Of a DNA stretch of 8,246 nucleotides, positions 1 through 5,210 are shown piece by piece. The DNA comes from Candidatus Aerophobota bacterium (GTDB lineage: Bacteria > Aerophobota > Aerophobia > Aerophobales > B3-G15). Both the position numbers and the translations under genes were made by a program. The stretch lies in assembly GCA_030607765.1 (NCBI GenBank), contig JAUWJJ010000037.1:1-8246 (forward strand). Reading direction: 5' to 3'. Every line of letters begins with the position of its first letter. The first letter of the stretch is position 1. The notes below the pieces were generated by a model. It worked only from the letters and a program-made list of their open reading frames with translations, made no database searches and was not told the origin of the DNA.

Positions 1-305
1 ATCTGAAACTCATATTCAAAATCAGAAAGAGCCCTCAGCCCCCTTATAATAAAACTGGCTTCTTTAACCCTGGCATAGTTAACTACCAGCCCCTGAAAAC
101 TCTCCACCTCTATCTGAGTATAAGAATCAAGGGCTTCCTTAATCATTTTTACTCTTTCTTTAGCAGTAAATAAAAATTTTCTGGGGGGATTGTCATCTAC
201 AGCTATAATTACCTTATCAAAGAGAGATAAACTCCGCTTAATAATATCTATGTGTCCATTGGTTATAGGATCAAAACTTCCCGGATAAATGGCGATTTTA
301 GACAT
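1..305 (-). CDS. coaD: Phosphopantetheine adenylyltransferase (CoaD), 5' part, cut by window edge
   Basis: This enzyme transfers AMP from ATP to 4'-phosphopantetheine, giving dephospho-CoA, the penultimate step of coenzyme A synthesis in the cytosol. I translated 101 residues from an ATG. They start MSKIAIYPGSFDP and carry the nucleotidyltransferase signature TNGH (residues 15-18, the T/HxGH motif) and the RGLRALSDFEYE segment (88-99), whose two arginines contact substrate in the family. The usual length is about 160 residues, so roughly the last 60 lie outside the window. The N-terminus matches the family, so the start is secure. A weak GAGG lies only 4 bases upstream, while a strong AAAGGAGG is about 30 bases away behind a small hairpin. 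It follows the Nudix gene on the same strand after 78 bases and may be the distal gene of the tetR-radical SAM-Nudix transcript or have its own promoter; I saw no good one. Confidence 0.96.
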   Translation of the reverse strand, partial: MSKIAIYPGSFDPITNGHIDIIKRSLSLFDKVIIAVDDNPPRKFLFTAKERVKMIKEALDSYTQIEVESFQGLVVNYARVKEASFIIRGLRALSDFEYEFQ

Positions 306-343
306 AATACCTCAGGGAAAGATCTCCCTGAAAGTCCTCCTTT
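306..343 (-). promoter_or_regulatory. coaD translation start region with hairpin between Shine-Dalgarno and start
   Basis: Reading on the minus strand, AAAGGAGG (343-336) is followed by 5 bases, then a perfect 6-bp stem CAGGGA/TCCCTG with a 6-base loop (330-313), then 7 bases and the coaD ATG at 305. No start codon sits at normal spacing from the strong Shine-Dalgarno. If the stem forms, it brings that site to an effective distance of about 12 bases. There is no T-run after the stem, so it is not an intrinsic terminator of the Nudix gene. The structure is seen directly; the role in initiation is inferred. Confidence 0.35.
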
Positions 344-383
344 CTAAAGAAAACTTTTATTCCATTTGATATGTCAAAATTCT

Positions 384-1265
384 TCAATTTCCGATACTTT
401 TAAAGTAGTCCTGTAAAATTTTTTTGTGATCAAAGGCTAAATTTGAAGGTAATTTATCCTTAGGGAAAATAGCTAATTCTTTGGCATCATCTCCTGGGAC
501 TAAATTTCCTTCTGCCTTACCTAAAAAAACAGTGGTAATGGTGTGCATCCTGGGGTCCCTATCAGGATTAGAGTAACTGTGGAACTGTTTTAAATCTTTT
601 ATTTTCAGGTTTGTTTCCTCCTTTACTTCTCTTTTGATAGCCTCTTCCAATGTCTCTCCGTAATCAACAAAACCTCCCGGAAGAGCCCATCCGTAAGGAG
701 GATTTTTTCTTTCTACCAGAATCACTCTCCCTTCCTTTTCAATTACAGCATCCACAGTGGGAATAGGATTTCGATAAGTCTTGTTAAAATCTTGAACAAT
801 CCTTTGATGAGAAGGGAAAATGATGGGGGGAATCTGGGTGGGGATAAAAAATTTAAACTCTTTTACCTCCTTTCCTAAAGGGTATTTATCAGTTAAGGTA
901 AAAAATTGATAAGCTATTACAATAACTTTACCATAAGTTTTACTCTCATCTGTGTATACCCCTATTAATCCTTGAATTTTTCCCCTCATACCTATCTCTT
1001 CTTTAATTTCTCTTATTAAAGCCTCTTGAGGGCCCTCATCCTTTTCTATGAATCCTCCCGGAAGAGCCCATTTTCCCTTTTCAGGATCAATTGCTCTTTT
1101 TATCAATCCAATTACCTTTTTCCCCTCTTTAGTAACTACTCCCACTACTGTTGGTAGGGAATTTTGATAGTGAATTTTACCACAGCTAAGGCAAACTGCT
1201 CTTTTTTTTCCCTCTATTAATTTGTAGCTCAGTTTTCCTCCACACTCACTACAGTATCTCATCAT
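384..1265 (-). CDS. Tandem Nudix hydrolase with N-terminal zinc ribbon
   Basis: This is a probable nucleoside-diphosphate-linked pyrophosphatase of 293 residues. Residues 5-28 form a zinc ribbon of the NADH-pyrophosphatase type (C5-x2-C8 ... C25-x2-C28). Two complete Nudix domains follow. The first Nudix box begins at G71 and fits Gx5Ex7REUxEExGU exactly, with REIKEEIG at 85-92. The second begins at G198 with REVKEET (212-218), but its last glycine is N219, as in many ADP-ribose-type Nudix enzymes. Its [14 protein letters not shown] lead-in also recalls that group. Both boxes keep the metal-binding glutamates, so both halves could be active. I chose the ATG at 1265 because the protein then starts just before the zinc ribbon and 7 bases after the radical SAM stop. 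A longer reading from a TTG at 1301 would overlap that gene and adds only a Lys-rich stretch with no good Shine-Dalgarno. The substrate cannot be told from sequence; NADH, ADP-ribose or a related dinucleotide is likely. Confidence 0.9.
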   Translation of the reverse strand: MMRYCSECGGKLSYKLIEGKKRAVCLSCGKIHYQNSLPTVVGVVTKEGKKVIGLIKRAIDPEKGKWALPGGFIEKDEGPQEALIREIKEEIGMRGKIQGLIGVYTDESKTYGKVIVIAYQFFTLTDKYPLGKEVKEFKFFIPTQIPPIIFPSHQRIVQDFNKTYRNPIPTVDAVIEKEGRVILVERKNPPYGWALPGGFVDYGETLEEAIKREVKEETNLKIKDLKQFHSYSNPDRDPRMHTITTVFLGKAEGNLVPGDDAKELAIFPKDKLPSNLAFDHKKILQDYFKSIGN

Positions 1266-1272
1266 TATCTTC

Positions 1273-2766
1273 TTAAACTTTTCCTTTATTTTGAACCTCA
1301 AATTCTTTTTTATTTTTTTCTCGCTGATTTTTTATAACCTGACTTAACTTCACTACCGCAGAGTCATAATCTCCAGCTTCCATTCTTTTAAACTCTGGAC
1401 GGGTAAACTTATCAAGGCAAGAAGAGTAATCATCAAGAAAATGAGCAATTTCTCCCTGAATTATGGTTTCAGCTCCCTTATGAGTAGGATAAGCTTTATA
1501 TTTTTTAACTGCTTCCCTTAGGTATTGAGGTTTATCAATTATAGCACAGGGTGTTAACCAATTATCATTGGTGAGCTGGCGTTTTCTTATATCCATAAAA
1601 AACGGGCTAACGATTGCATCTCTTAGTCCCTTGCCTTTCTTCCATAAGTCAAAGATGTTGTCCACAGCAAAATGAATAAAAACACAGGGTTCTGCATCTC
1701 CCTGAGCGTTAATATGAAAATACTTCCTTCCCCCAGCTATACAACCTCCTACCCAGGTTCCATCATTCCAGAAATCTCCTACAAAGACAGGTTTGGTAGA
1801 TCGCCACTCCCATATCTTTTCACGAAGATGCTTTCTCTGTTCAAGGGTTGGCATCAAATCAACTGCCGGTTTTTTCCCAATGGGAATATAAATAAAATAC
1901 CAACCGAAGGAACAATGCTTGGCAATAAGATCATCAATAAACTCATCGCTGGTGACTATATCGGCATTTTGTTTTGTTACAGTAATAGAAAAGCCTTGCA
2001 GTACCCCTGCTTTATAAAGGTCCTCTCTCGCTTTATTTATCTTCTCCCAAACTCCTTTACCCCTTCTTTCCTCAGTTTCCTTTTTAAATCCTTCCTGGCT
2101 AATAGCTGGAGTTACATTCCCCAGCTTGGCTAATCTTTCTATTGGCTTCTCAGTCAGCAATGTTCCATTGGTATAAATCTGAAAATACATATCGGTGTGT
2201 TCCTCAGCTAAATCCAATAAAGTTTTGCCTGTTTTTTTATCTTTATAGTGAAAAGGTTCTCCTCCAGAGATGGTTAGCCAGCGAATTCCTAACTCATTAG
2301 CTTCCCTCAAAATTCTACTAAAAGCAGGGTAAGATAAACCTTCGCTCCTTTTGTATTCATAGGCGTAACACCCGGCACAGTGAAGATTGCAGGCATAAGT
2401 TGGAGAAATAACAAAGAACCAGGGAGCCTTAAATCCTTCCTCCTCCAGTTTCTCTCTCGTTTTTGCCTCAGTTATCCAGTCAATAAAAAAATTCTTAGCC
2501 AATCTCTCCCTTGCTACTTTTGAGAGCCCCTTTTGAAGAAGTAACATAGCCACCCGCGTCATAGGGTGCTTTCTCTGAAAAGCTTTCCTCACATTTTCCA
2601 TAGCTGATTTATTAGGACCGGCAAATTTATAAAGACCCTTTAGGATATCGCCAAATTTCTGGTAGAATTCCTCTTCACTTTCTGTATTGGCCAGTTGAGA
2701 TAGGTAACGGTAAATTTGCTGTTCTATAACTTTCTTTTTAAATTTAGTCAAAACTATACCAGACAT
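1273..2766 (-). CDS. Radical SAM enzyme with partial SPASM-like C-terminal region
   Basis: This is a 497-residue radical SAM protein. The cluster-binding motif is C126-x3-C130-x2-C133 within [10 protein letters not shown], followed by the SAM-contacting ISGGEP (167-171) and a YTNGT strand motif (199-203). In the C-terminal half, C342 and C361 (the latter in a G-x4-C pattern, GDAEPC) plus C407 (TPC) look like part of a SPASM or Twitch auxiliary-cluster site, though the full seven-cysteine SPASM pattern is absent. About 110 residues of helical sequence precede the radical SAM core. The start is firm: AAAGGAGGAG sits just upstream of the ATG. It lies 45 bases after tetR and 7 bases before the Nudix gene, so the regulator probably controls it. 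I recognise this as a widespread uncharacterised type in anaerobic bacteria and archaea. A role in lipid or cofactor modification is possible, including the enzymes that join lipid tails, but nothing in the sequence fixes the substrate. Confidence 0.9.
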   Translation of the reverse strand: MSGIVLTKFKKKVIEQQIYRYLSQLANTESEEEFYQKFGDILKGLYKFAGPNKSAMENVRKAFQRKHPMTRVAMLLLQKGLSKVARERLAKNFFIDWITEAKTREKLEEEGFKAPWFFVISPTYACNLHCAGCYAYEYKRSEGLSYPAFSRILREANELGIRWLTISGGEPFHYKDKKTGKTLLDLAEEHTDMYFQIYTNGTLLTEKPIERLAKLGNVTPAISQEGFKKETEERRGKGVWEKINKAREDLYKAGVLQGFSITVTKQNADIVTSDEFIDDLIAKHCSFGWYFIYIPIGKKPAVDLMPTLEQRKHLREKIWEWRSTKPVFVGDFWNDGTWVGGCIAGGRKYFHINAQGDAEPCVFIHFAVDNIFDLWKKGKGLRDAIVSPFFMDIRKRQLTNDNWLTPCAIIDKPQYLREAVKKYKAYPTHKGAETIIQGEIAHFLDDYSSCLDKFTRPEFKRMEAGDYDSAVVKLSQVIKNQREKNKKEFEVQNKGKV

Positions 2767-2811
2767 TTTTCTCCTCCTTTATGGACTGAATTTTTATAAT
2801 TAAAATTTGAA

Positions 2812-3429
2812 CTATGAATTCTTAGCTCCTTGCCAGAAAATTTCCCAGGCCAGTGAATGGTCCATGGATAAGGAATCTTTCTCATTTTGAGAAATCCAGT
2901 ATACAGTTAAGCTATGAACAATTCCCACTAATATAACAGCTAATTTCTTAGAATTTAAGGATTTGATTTCCTTCTTTTTTGTAGCTCGTTCAATTAAAGT
3001 TTGAAGAATTTCCAGATAGCGAGAATTCTTCACAACAACTTTTTTAAACAGCTCTTCTCCCATCCCCTTTTTAAATTGATTGGAAAAGATATGAATAATT
3101 TTAAAGAAATTCCGGTTTTTTTCTAAGAATTTAAAATGAATTTCAGTAGCTAATCTTATTTTTTCTGCTGGTGAGTCACCTTCTTTAATTCCTTCTTCTA
3201 TTTTTTTTAGGAGAATATCCAGTTTTCTTTCAATTATCGAGAGGAAAAGACCCCTTTTATTTTCAAAATGTAGGTAGATGGTCCCTTTTCCTAAATCCGC
3301 CTTTTGGGCAATTTCCTCCACGGTAGTAAGATAAAATCCCTTTTCTGCAAAAATACTCTCTGCCGCTTCCATAATTTGGCTATTGTGAGTTGTCTGTTTT
3401 ATTCTCCTTTTAGTTTGAGCTTGAATCAT
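2812..3429 (-). CDS. TetR/AcrR-family transcriptional regulator
   Basis: This is a 205-residue DNA-binding repressor of the TetR family. A basic N-terminus leads into IMEAAESIFAEKGF (about 19-32) and the helix-turn-helix TTVEEIAQKADLGKGTIYLHF (about 35-55), which is close to the family consensus. The C-terminal two thirds are divergent helices forming the ligand and dimer domain, as usual, so the inducer is unknown. The reading frame stays open upstream to an ATG at 3513, but I chose 3429: it has a strong Shine-Dalgarno (AAAGGAGAGGTG), gives a normal-length N-terminus, and the extra 28 codons would be drawn partly from a palindromic repeat. It is first in the leftward unit ahead of the radical SAM gene. 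A probable operator overlaps its own promoter about 200 bases upstream, which suggests autorepression together with control of the radical SAM and Nudix genes. Confidence 0.93.
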   Translation of the reverse strand: MIQAQTKRRIKQTTHNSQIMEAAESIFAEKGFYLTTVEEIAQKADLGKGTIYLHFENKRGLFLSIIERKLDILLKKIEEGIKEGDSPAEKIRLATEIHFKFLEKNRNFFKIIHIFSNQFKKGMGEELFKKVVVKNSRYLEILQTLIERATKKKEIKSLNSKKLAVILVGIVHSLTVYWISQNEKDSLSMDHSLAWEIFWQGAKNS

Positions 3430-3494
3430 CTTGCACCTCTCCTTTAAATTTTGTAATAGTTTAGATTTCCTGAAATTCTTGTTTTCTCTGGCAA

Positions 3495-3552
3495 TTGTAG
3501 CTGCCCAATTCATTGGGCGGGTTTAATGCGCCGATAAATCGGCAAACTACAA
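3495..3552 (-). repeat. Cloverleaf-like palindromic repeat in the tetR leader
   Basis: This compact 58-base element has three nested stems. The outer arms are TTGTAG (3495-3500) and CTACAA (3547-3552). One inner hairpin is GCCCAAT/ATTGGGC with a 2-base loop (3503-3518), and the other is GCCGAT/ATCGGC with a 2-base loop (3530-3543). It is followed by CTCGCAATGACGG. The architecture and the CGCAATGACGG tail look like dispersed intergenic repeats that I associate with genomes of uncultured anaerobic bacteria; that identification is from memory and unproven here. It lies downstream of the predicted tetR transcription start, so it would be transcribed into a roughly 200-base leader. It may be an inserted non-autonomous element or an RNA structure. 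Confidence 0.6.
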
Positions 3553-3628
3553 CTCGCAATGACGGATGTGTGCTCTCATATTTTTTAGGAAAACTTACCT
3601 GTTACTAAATTTTTAAATTAAGTCGTGG

Positions 3629-3643
3629 CTGACCATTCAGTCA
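3629..3643. promoter_or_regulatory. Probable TetR operator
   Basis: The sequence CTGACCATTCAGTCA contains an imperfect palindrome (CTGA-N4-TCAG on the minus strand, inside TGACTGAATGGTCAG). It abuts the -10 box of the leftward promoter and covers the expected start site. TGAC/GTCA-type palindromes are common TetR-family targets, and the position is right for autorepression by the adjacent tetR. Binding is inferred. Confidence 0.45.
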
Positions 3644-3670
3644 TTTTATCACCCATCTTAATTTTGTCAA
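3643..3670 (-). promoter_or_regulatory. Leftward sigma-70-type promoter for tetR-radical SAM-Nudix
   Basis: On the minus strand the -35 is TTGACA (3670-3665), the spacer is 16 bases and the -10 is TAAAAT (3648-3643). The -35 is a perfect match and the -10 matches five of six. Transcription would start near 3636 and give a leader of about 200 bases before the tetR ATG at 3429, including the palindromic repeat. Confidence 0.65.
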
Positions 3671-3687
3671 CTCCTTGACAAAATTAA
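3658..3687. repeat. Perfect inverted repeat holding both divergent -35 boxes
   Basis: The arms TTAATTTTGTCAA (3658-3670) and TTGACAAAATTAA (3675-3687) are perfect 13-bp complements around the 4-base centre CTCC. Each arm contains a TTGACA -35 box, one for each strand. The symmetry may arise from two back-to-back promoters, or it may be a binding site for a dimeric regulator that would block both -35 boxes at once. There is no T-run after it and it lies between divergent genes, so a terminator role is unlikely. Confidence 0.6.
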
Positions 3688-3702
3688 TTATTTTATTATA
3701 AT
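3675..3702 (+). promoter_or_regulatory. Rightward consensus sigma-70-type promoter for the Fur-family gene
   Basis: A perfect TTGACA (3675-3680) and a perfect TATAAT (3697-3702) are separated by 16 bases. Transcription would start near 3709, inside the Fur box, leaving a short leader to the ATG at 3739. A promoter this strong suggests that the off state is set by repression. It probably serves the regulator and may read through into the downstream genes, since no clear intrinsic terminator intervenes. Confidence 0.75.
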
Positions 3703-3724
3703 GATAATGAAAATCATTATCATT
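3700..3724. promoter_or_regulatory. Fur box
   Basis: Positions 3703-3721 read GATAATGAAAATCATTATC, which differs from the classical 19-bp Fur box at one central base. It lies within a longer perfect inverted repeat, AATGATAATGA/TCATTATCATT, with a 3-base centre. It overlaps the end of the -10 box and the expected transcription start, the standard position for Fur repression. It stands directly before a Fur-family gene, so iron-dependent autoregulation is the simplest reading. PerR boxes differ from this sequence. Confidence 0.85.
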
Positions 3725-3738
3725 AAGGAGGAAAAAAT

Positions 3739-4185
3739 ATGCCCGGTCCTCCCTGGTGCTATGGAAGATTTAGGGAAGCAGGTTTTAGGTTAACTTTACC
3801 CCGACAGGTAATCTTAGATATACTTACTCAAAATCCCAGGCATTTAAGTGCTGAAGAAGTATTTTTATTAGTTCATAAAAACTATCCGGGGATTGGTTTA
3901 GCTACAGTATATCGCACTCTGGATTTGCTAACTCAAATGGGACTTGTATTTAAATTTGATTTTGGGGATGGAAGGAGTCGCTATGAATTAGCTGATGAGA
4001 CTATGAAAGTTCACCATCATCATTTAGTTTGCACCCGATGTGCTCGGATAATTAATTATAGCGATCTTGCGGAAAAAGAGAAAAAATTTATTAAAGAGTT
4101 AGAAGCCGAATTATCCAAAAAATATAAGTTTAAAATAAATTCTCACCAGCTTCATTTTTATGGACTGTGTGAAAAATGCCAATGA
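3739..4185 (+). CDS. Fur-family metal-dependent transcriptional regulator
   Basis: This 148-residue repressor belongs to the Fur/PerR/Zur family. The winged helix covers about 10-85, with the conserved LTLPRQVIL (18-26), the LSAEEVF helix (36-42) and the recognition helix GLATVYRTLDLL (53-64). The metal and dimer domain contains the histidine cluster HHHHLVC (92-98), the structural zinc pair C98-x2-C101 and a second pair C144-x2-C147. An unusual Cys (C7) sits in the N-terminal MPGPPWC extension. The start is supported by AAGGAGG 7 bases upstream. A near-perfect Fur box overlaps the gene's promoter, favouring a true iron sensor over PerR or Zur, but the metal cannot be proved from sequence. 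It is followed at 90 bases by the DUF5320/NifX-like/ATPase genes on the same strand, which it may also control. Confidence 0.92.
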   Translation: MPGPPWCYGRFREAGFRLTLPRQVILDILTQNPRHLSAEEVFLLVHKNYPGIGLATVYRTLDLLTQMGLVFKFDFGDGRSRYELADETMKVHHHHLVCTRCARIINYSDLAEKEKKFIKELEAELSKKYKFKINSHQLHFYGLCEKCQ

Positions 4186-4213
4186 AATACACTTTAATTT
4201 TTAACCACAAGAA

Positions 4214-4255
4214 GTTTACCCTGTTAGATGTTTACTACTATCTAACAGGGTAAAC
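4214..4255 (+). repeat. Intergenic hairpin, copy 1 of a related family
   Basis: The arms GTTTACCCTGTTAGAT (4214-4229) and ATCTAACAGGGTAAAC (4240-4255) are perfect 16-bp complements around a 10-base loop. The hairpin ends 4 bases before the Shine-Dalgarno AAGGAGGTGA of the next gene. No T-run follows, so it is not an intrinsic terminator. Related hairpins occur at 5020-5053, 5056-5086 and 5707-5737. It may protect or process the mRNA, shape ribosome access, or bind a protein as DNA. Confidence 0.7.
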
Positions 4256-4275
4256 TAACAAGGAGGTGAAAAAAA

Positions 4276-4623
4276 ATGCCCAGAGGAGATGGAACAGGTC
4301 CAATGGGAATGGGTCCAATGACAGGAAGAGCTGCAGGATACTGTGCAGGATTCCCTACCGCTGGATTTACGAATCCTATGGGAGGAAGATTGGGACTCGG
4401 GTTAGGTAGAGGTCGAGGGAGAGGTTTCCGCCCCTATCCCTATTATGGTGTTGGTTATCCCGGATATGGTGCTGGTTATCCCGGATATGGTGCTGGTTAT
4501 CCCGGATATGGTTATTCAATGACCAAAGATGAGGAAAAGACAATGTTAGAAGAAGAGACAAAGACATTGGAACAGCAATTGGAACAGATTAGGAAAAAGT
4601 TGGGGGAGCTTAGTGAAAAGTAA
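4276..4623 (+). CDS. DUF5320-type Gly/Tyr-rich protein with coiled-coil tail
   Basis: This is a 115-residue small protein of the DUF5320 type. The head MPRGDGTGPMGMGPMTGRAA with GYCAG (C23 is the only cysteine) is the family hallmark. Next come a Gly/Arg-rich stretch (37-50), three GYPGYGA-like heptads (60-80) and a charged coiled-coil tail (81-115) with the QLEQI core. There is no signal peptide or membrane segment. The function is unknown in the family; such genes sit beside NifX-like proteins and Fe-S MinD ATPases in anaerobes. The tail is shared with the 133- and 203-residue proteins downstream, suggesting co-assembly. The start is secure: a perfect AAGGAGGTGA (4260-4269) lies 6 bases upstream, predicting very high translation. 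A 78-residue near-copy follows 159 bases downstream. Confidence 0.88.
   Translation: MPRGDGTGPMGMGPMTGRAAGYCAGFPTAGFTNPMGGRLGLGLGRGRGRGFRPYPYYGVGYPGYGAGYPGYGAGYPGYGYSMTKDEEKTMLEEETKTLEQQLEQIRKKLGELSEK
4453..4515 (+). repeat. Three 21-base in-frame tandem repeats (GYPGYGA)
   Basis: Three consecutive 21-base units encode GYPGYGA, GYPGYGA and GYPGYGY (residues 60-80 of the 115-residue protein). The bases are nearly identical between units (GGTTATCCCGGATATGG core), so the number can change by slippage. The second gene copy has only two units (4960-5001). The segment separates the conserved head from the coiled-coil tail and probably works as a flexible spacer. Confidence 0.8.
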
Positions 4624-4722
4624 ATTTTATTTTAAAAATTTAACCTCTGAAATGTCCATCTAATAAGGATTGCATAAAGTGGAGGTGAGGTTTAAAGGGT
4701 AGGTAGTCAAAAATAAGAACTG

Positions 4723-4765
4723 GTAAGCCTTTCAGAGTTTCGTGAAAGGTTATTAGGCTGCTTAC
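4723..4765 (+). promoter_or_regulatory. Structured leader before the second DUF5320 copy
   Basis: Two nested stems are visible: an outer GTAAGC (4723-4728) with GCTTAC (4760-4765), and an inner CCTTTCA (4728-4734) with TGAAAGG (4743-4749). They share base 4728, so at most one base pair must yield. The fold ends just before AAGGAGGTGA (4767-4776) and could affect translation. It is unrelated in sequence to the CCCxGTTAGAT hairpins. The rest of the gap 4624-4722 shows no gene. Confidence 0.35.
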
Positions 4766-4766
4766 G

Positions 4767-5001
4767 AAGGAGGTGAAAGAAAATGCCCAGAGGAAATGGA
4801 ACTGGTCCAATGGGAATGGGTCCAATGACAGGAAGAGCTGCAGGATACTGTGCAGGATTCCCTACCGCTGGATTTATGAATCCTATGGGAGGAAGATTGG
4901 GACTCGGGTTAGGTAGAGGTCGAGGGAGAGGTTTCCGCCCCTATCCCTATTGTGGTGTTGGTTATCCTGGATATGGTGCTGGTTATCCTGGATATGGGTA
5001 T
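4767..5001 (+). repeat. Second copy of a direct duplication (first copy 4260-4515)
   Basis: From the Shine-Dalgarno to the end of the GYPGYGA spacer, this segment is about 97% identical to 4260-4515 apart from one missing 21-base unit. The flanks are not similar: upstream of copy 1 is a 16-bp hairpin, upstream of copy 2 a different fold, and downstream only copy 1 keeps a coiled-coil tail. Confidence 0.85.
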
Positions 5002-5019
5002 CCGCCCAGAGTCTGGTAA
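4783..5019 (+). CDS. Truncated DUF5320-type duplicate lacking the coiled-coil tail
   Basis: This 78-residue near-copy of the preceding gene carries the same head, Gly/Arg stretch and GYPGYGA spacer (two units instead of three). It then ends abruptly in PPRVW with no coiled-coil tail. I count about seven base differences over the first 216 bases; three change residues (D5N, T32M, Y57C, the last adding a second cysteine). Homology also covers the perfect AAGGAGGTGA site, so the copy looks expressed. It is either a recent duplication that lost its tail or a tailless form kept on purpose. A hairpin of the CCCxGTTAGAT family begins right at the stop codon, which suggests that the breakpoint lies at that element. 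Confidence 0.75.
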   Translation: MPRGNGTGPMGMGPMTGRAAGYCAGFPTAGFMNPMGGRLGLGLGRGRGRGFRPYPYCGVGYPGYGAGYPGYGYPPRVW

Positions 5020-5053
5020 ATCCCGTTAGATAAGTTTCTCTATCTAATGGGAT
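5020..5053 (+). repeat. Intergenic hairpin, copy 2a of the CCCxGTTAGAT family
   Basis: TCCCGTTAGATA (5021-5032) pairs with TATCTAATGGGA (5041-5052) through 11 Watson-Crick pairs and one G-U pair, extended by A5020-T5053, around an 8-base loop. It starts immediately after the stop codon of the 78-residue gene. It is related to the hairpins at 4214 and 5707 but with different bases in paired positions. Confidence 0.65.
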
Positions 5054-5055
5054 AA

Positions 5056-5086
5056 ACCCTGTTACATACTTGCTGTCCAACGGGGT
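5056..5086 (+). repeat. Intergenic hairpin, copy 2b (degenerate) of the CCCxGTTAGAT family
   Basis: ACCCTGTT (5056-5063) pairs with AACGGGGT (5079-5086) with one U-G pair. Two mismatches follow and then three weaker pairs (5066-5068 with 5074-5076). It lies in tandem with copy 2a, separated by 2 bases. It is less well preserved than the other members. Confidence 0.5.
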
Positions 5087-5111
5087 AAATGATAAAAGAC
5101 CAATCAATAAA

Positions 5112-5148
5112 AATATCCTGTCCTTCTCAACAAGAAGGACAGGATATT
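5112..5148 (+). terminator. Long perfect stem-loop, possible terminator or mRNA-end hairpin
   Basis: AATATCCTGTCCTTCT (5112-5127) and AGAAGGACAGGATATT (5133-5148) form a perfect 16-bp stem with the 5-base loop CAACA. This is the strongest stem in the right half and lies before a separate promoter, so it probably marks the 3' end of the DUF5320 transcript. No T-run follows on the plus strand, so it is not a standard intrinsic terminator; a T-rich tail exists only for transcription from the other side, where no gene lies. Confidence 0.4.
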
Positions 5149-5156
5149 ACAAACAA

Positions 5157-5185
5157 TTGCCTATTATAAATTTATGTGCTATGAT
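5157..5185 (+). promoter_or_regulatory. Possible promoter for the 133-residue protein gene
   Basis: TTGCCT (5157-5162), a 17-base spacer and TATGAT (5180-5185) make a reasonable sigma-70-type promoter. It would give a leader of only about 20 bases with AAGGGGG as ribosome site before the ATG at 5211. It follows the strong stem-loop ending at 5148, which would fit a new transcription unit. I saw no Fur box here. Confidence 0.4.
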
Positions 5186-5210
5186 TATAAAAACAAGGGG
5201 GCGATTATAA

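Noticed and set aside
1266..1301. Twelve-codon extension of the Nudix gene to a TTG start at 1301
   Set aside because: It would overlap the radical SAM gene by 29 bases, uses a rare start without a good ribosome site, and adds only a Lys/Phe-rich stretch before the zinc ribbon.
1672..2133. Open frame of 153 codons on the plus strand inside the radical SAM gene
   Set aside because: It is antisense to a clearly conserved enzyme, has no family features and no clear ribosome site.
3430..3513. Extension of the TetR protein to an ATG at 3513
   Set aside because: The strong AAAGGAGAGGTG site belongs to the ATG at 3429, and the extra codons come partly from the palindromic repeat at 3495-3552.
4376..4567. 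Minus-strand open frame with repeated HHIRDNQ units opposite the DUF5320 gene (a similar one at 4883-5107)
   Set aside because: The apparent repeats are the complement of the GYPGYGA-coding tandem units; nothing else supports a gene.
4640..4825. Minus-strand open frame of 61 codons across the second DUF5320 start
   Set aside because: It is antisense to the leader and head of a real gene and shows no recognisable features.
5089..5169. Plus-strand frame of 26 codons starting MIKDQS
   Set aside because: It runs through the 16-bp stem-loop at 5112-5148, has no ribosome site and resembles nothing known.
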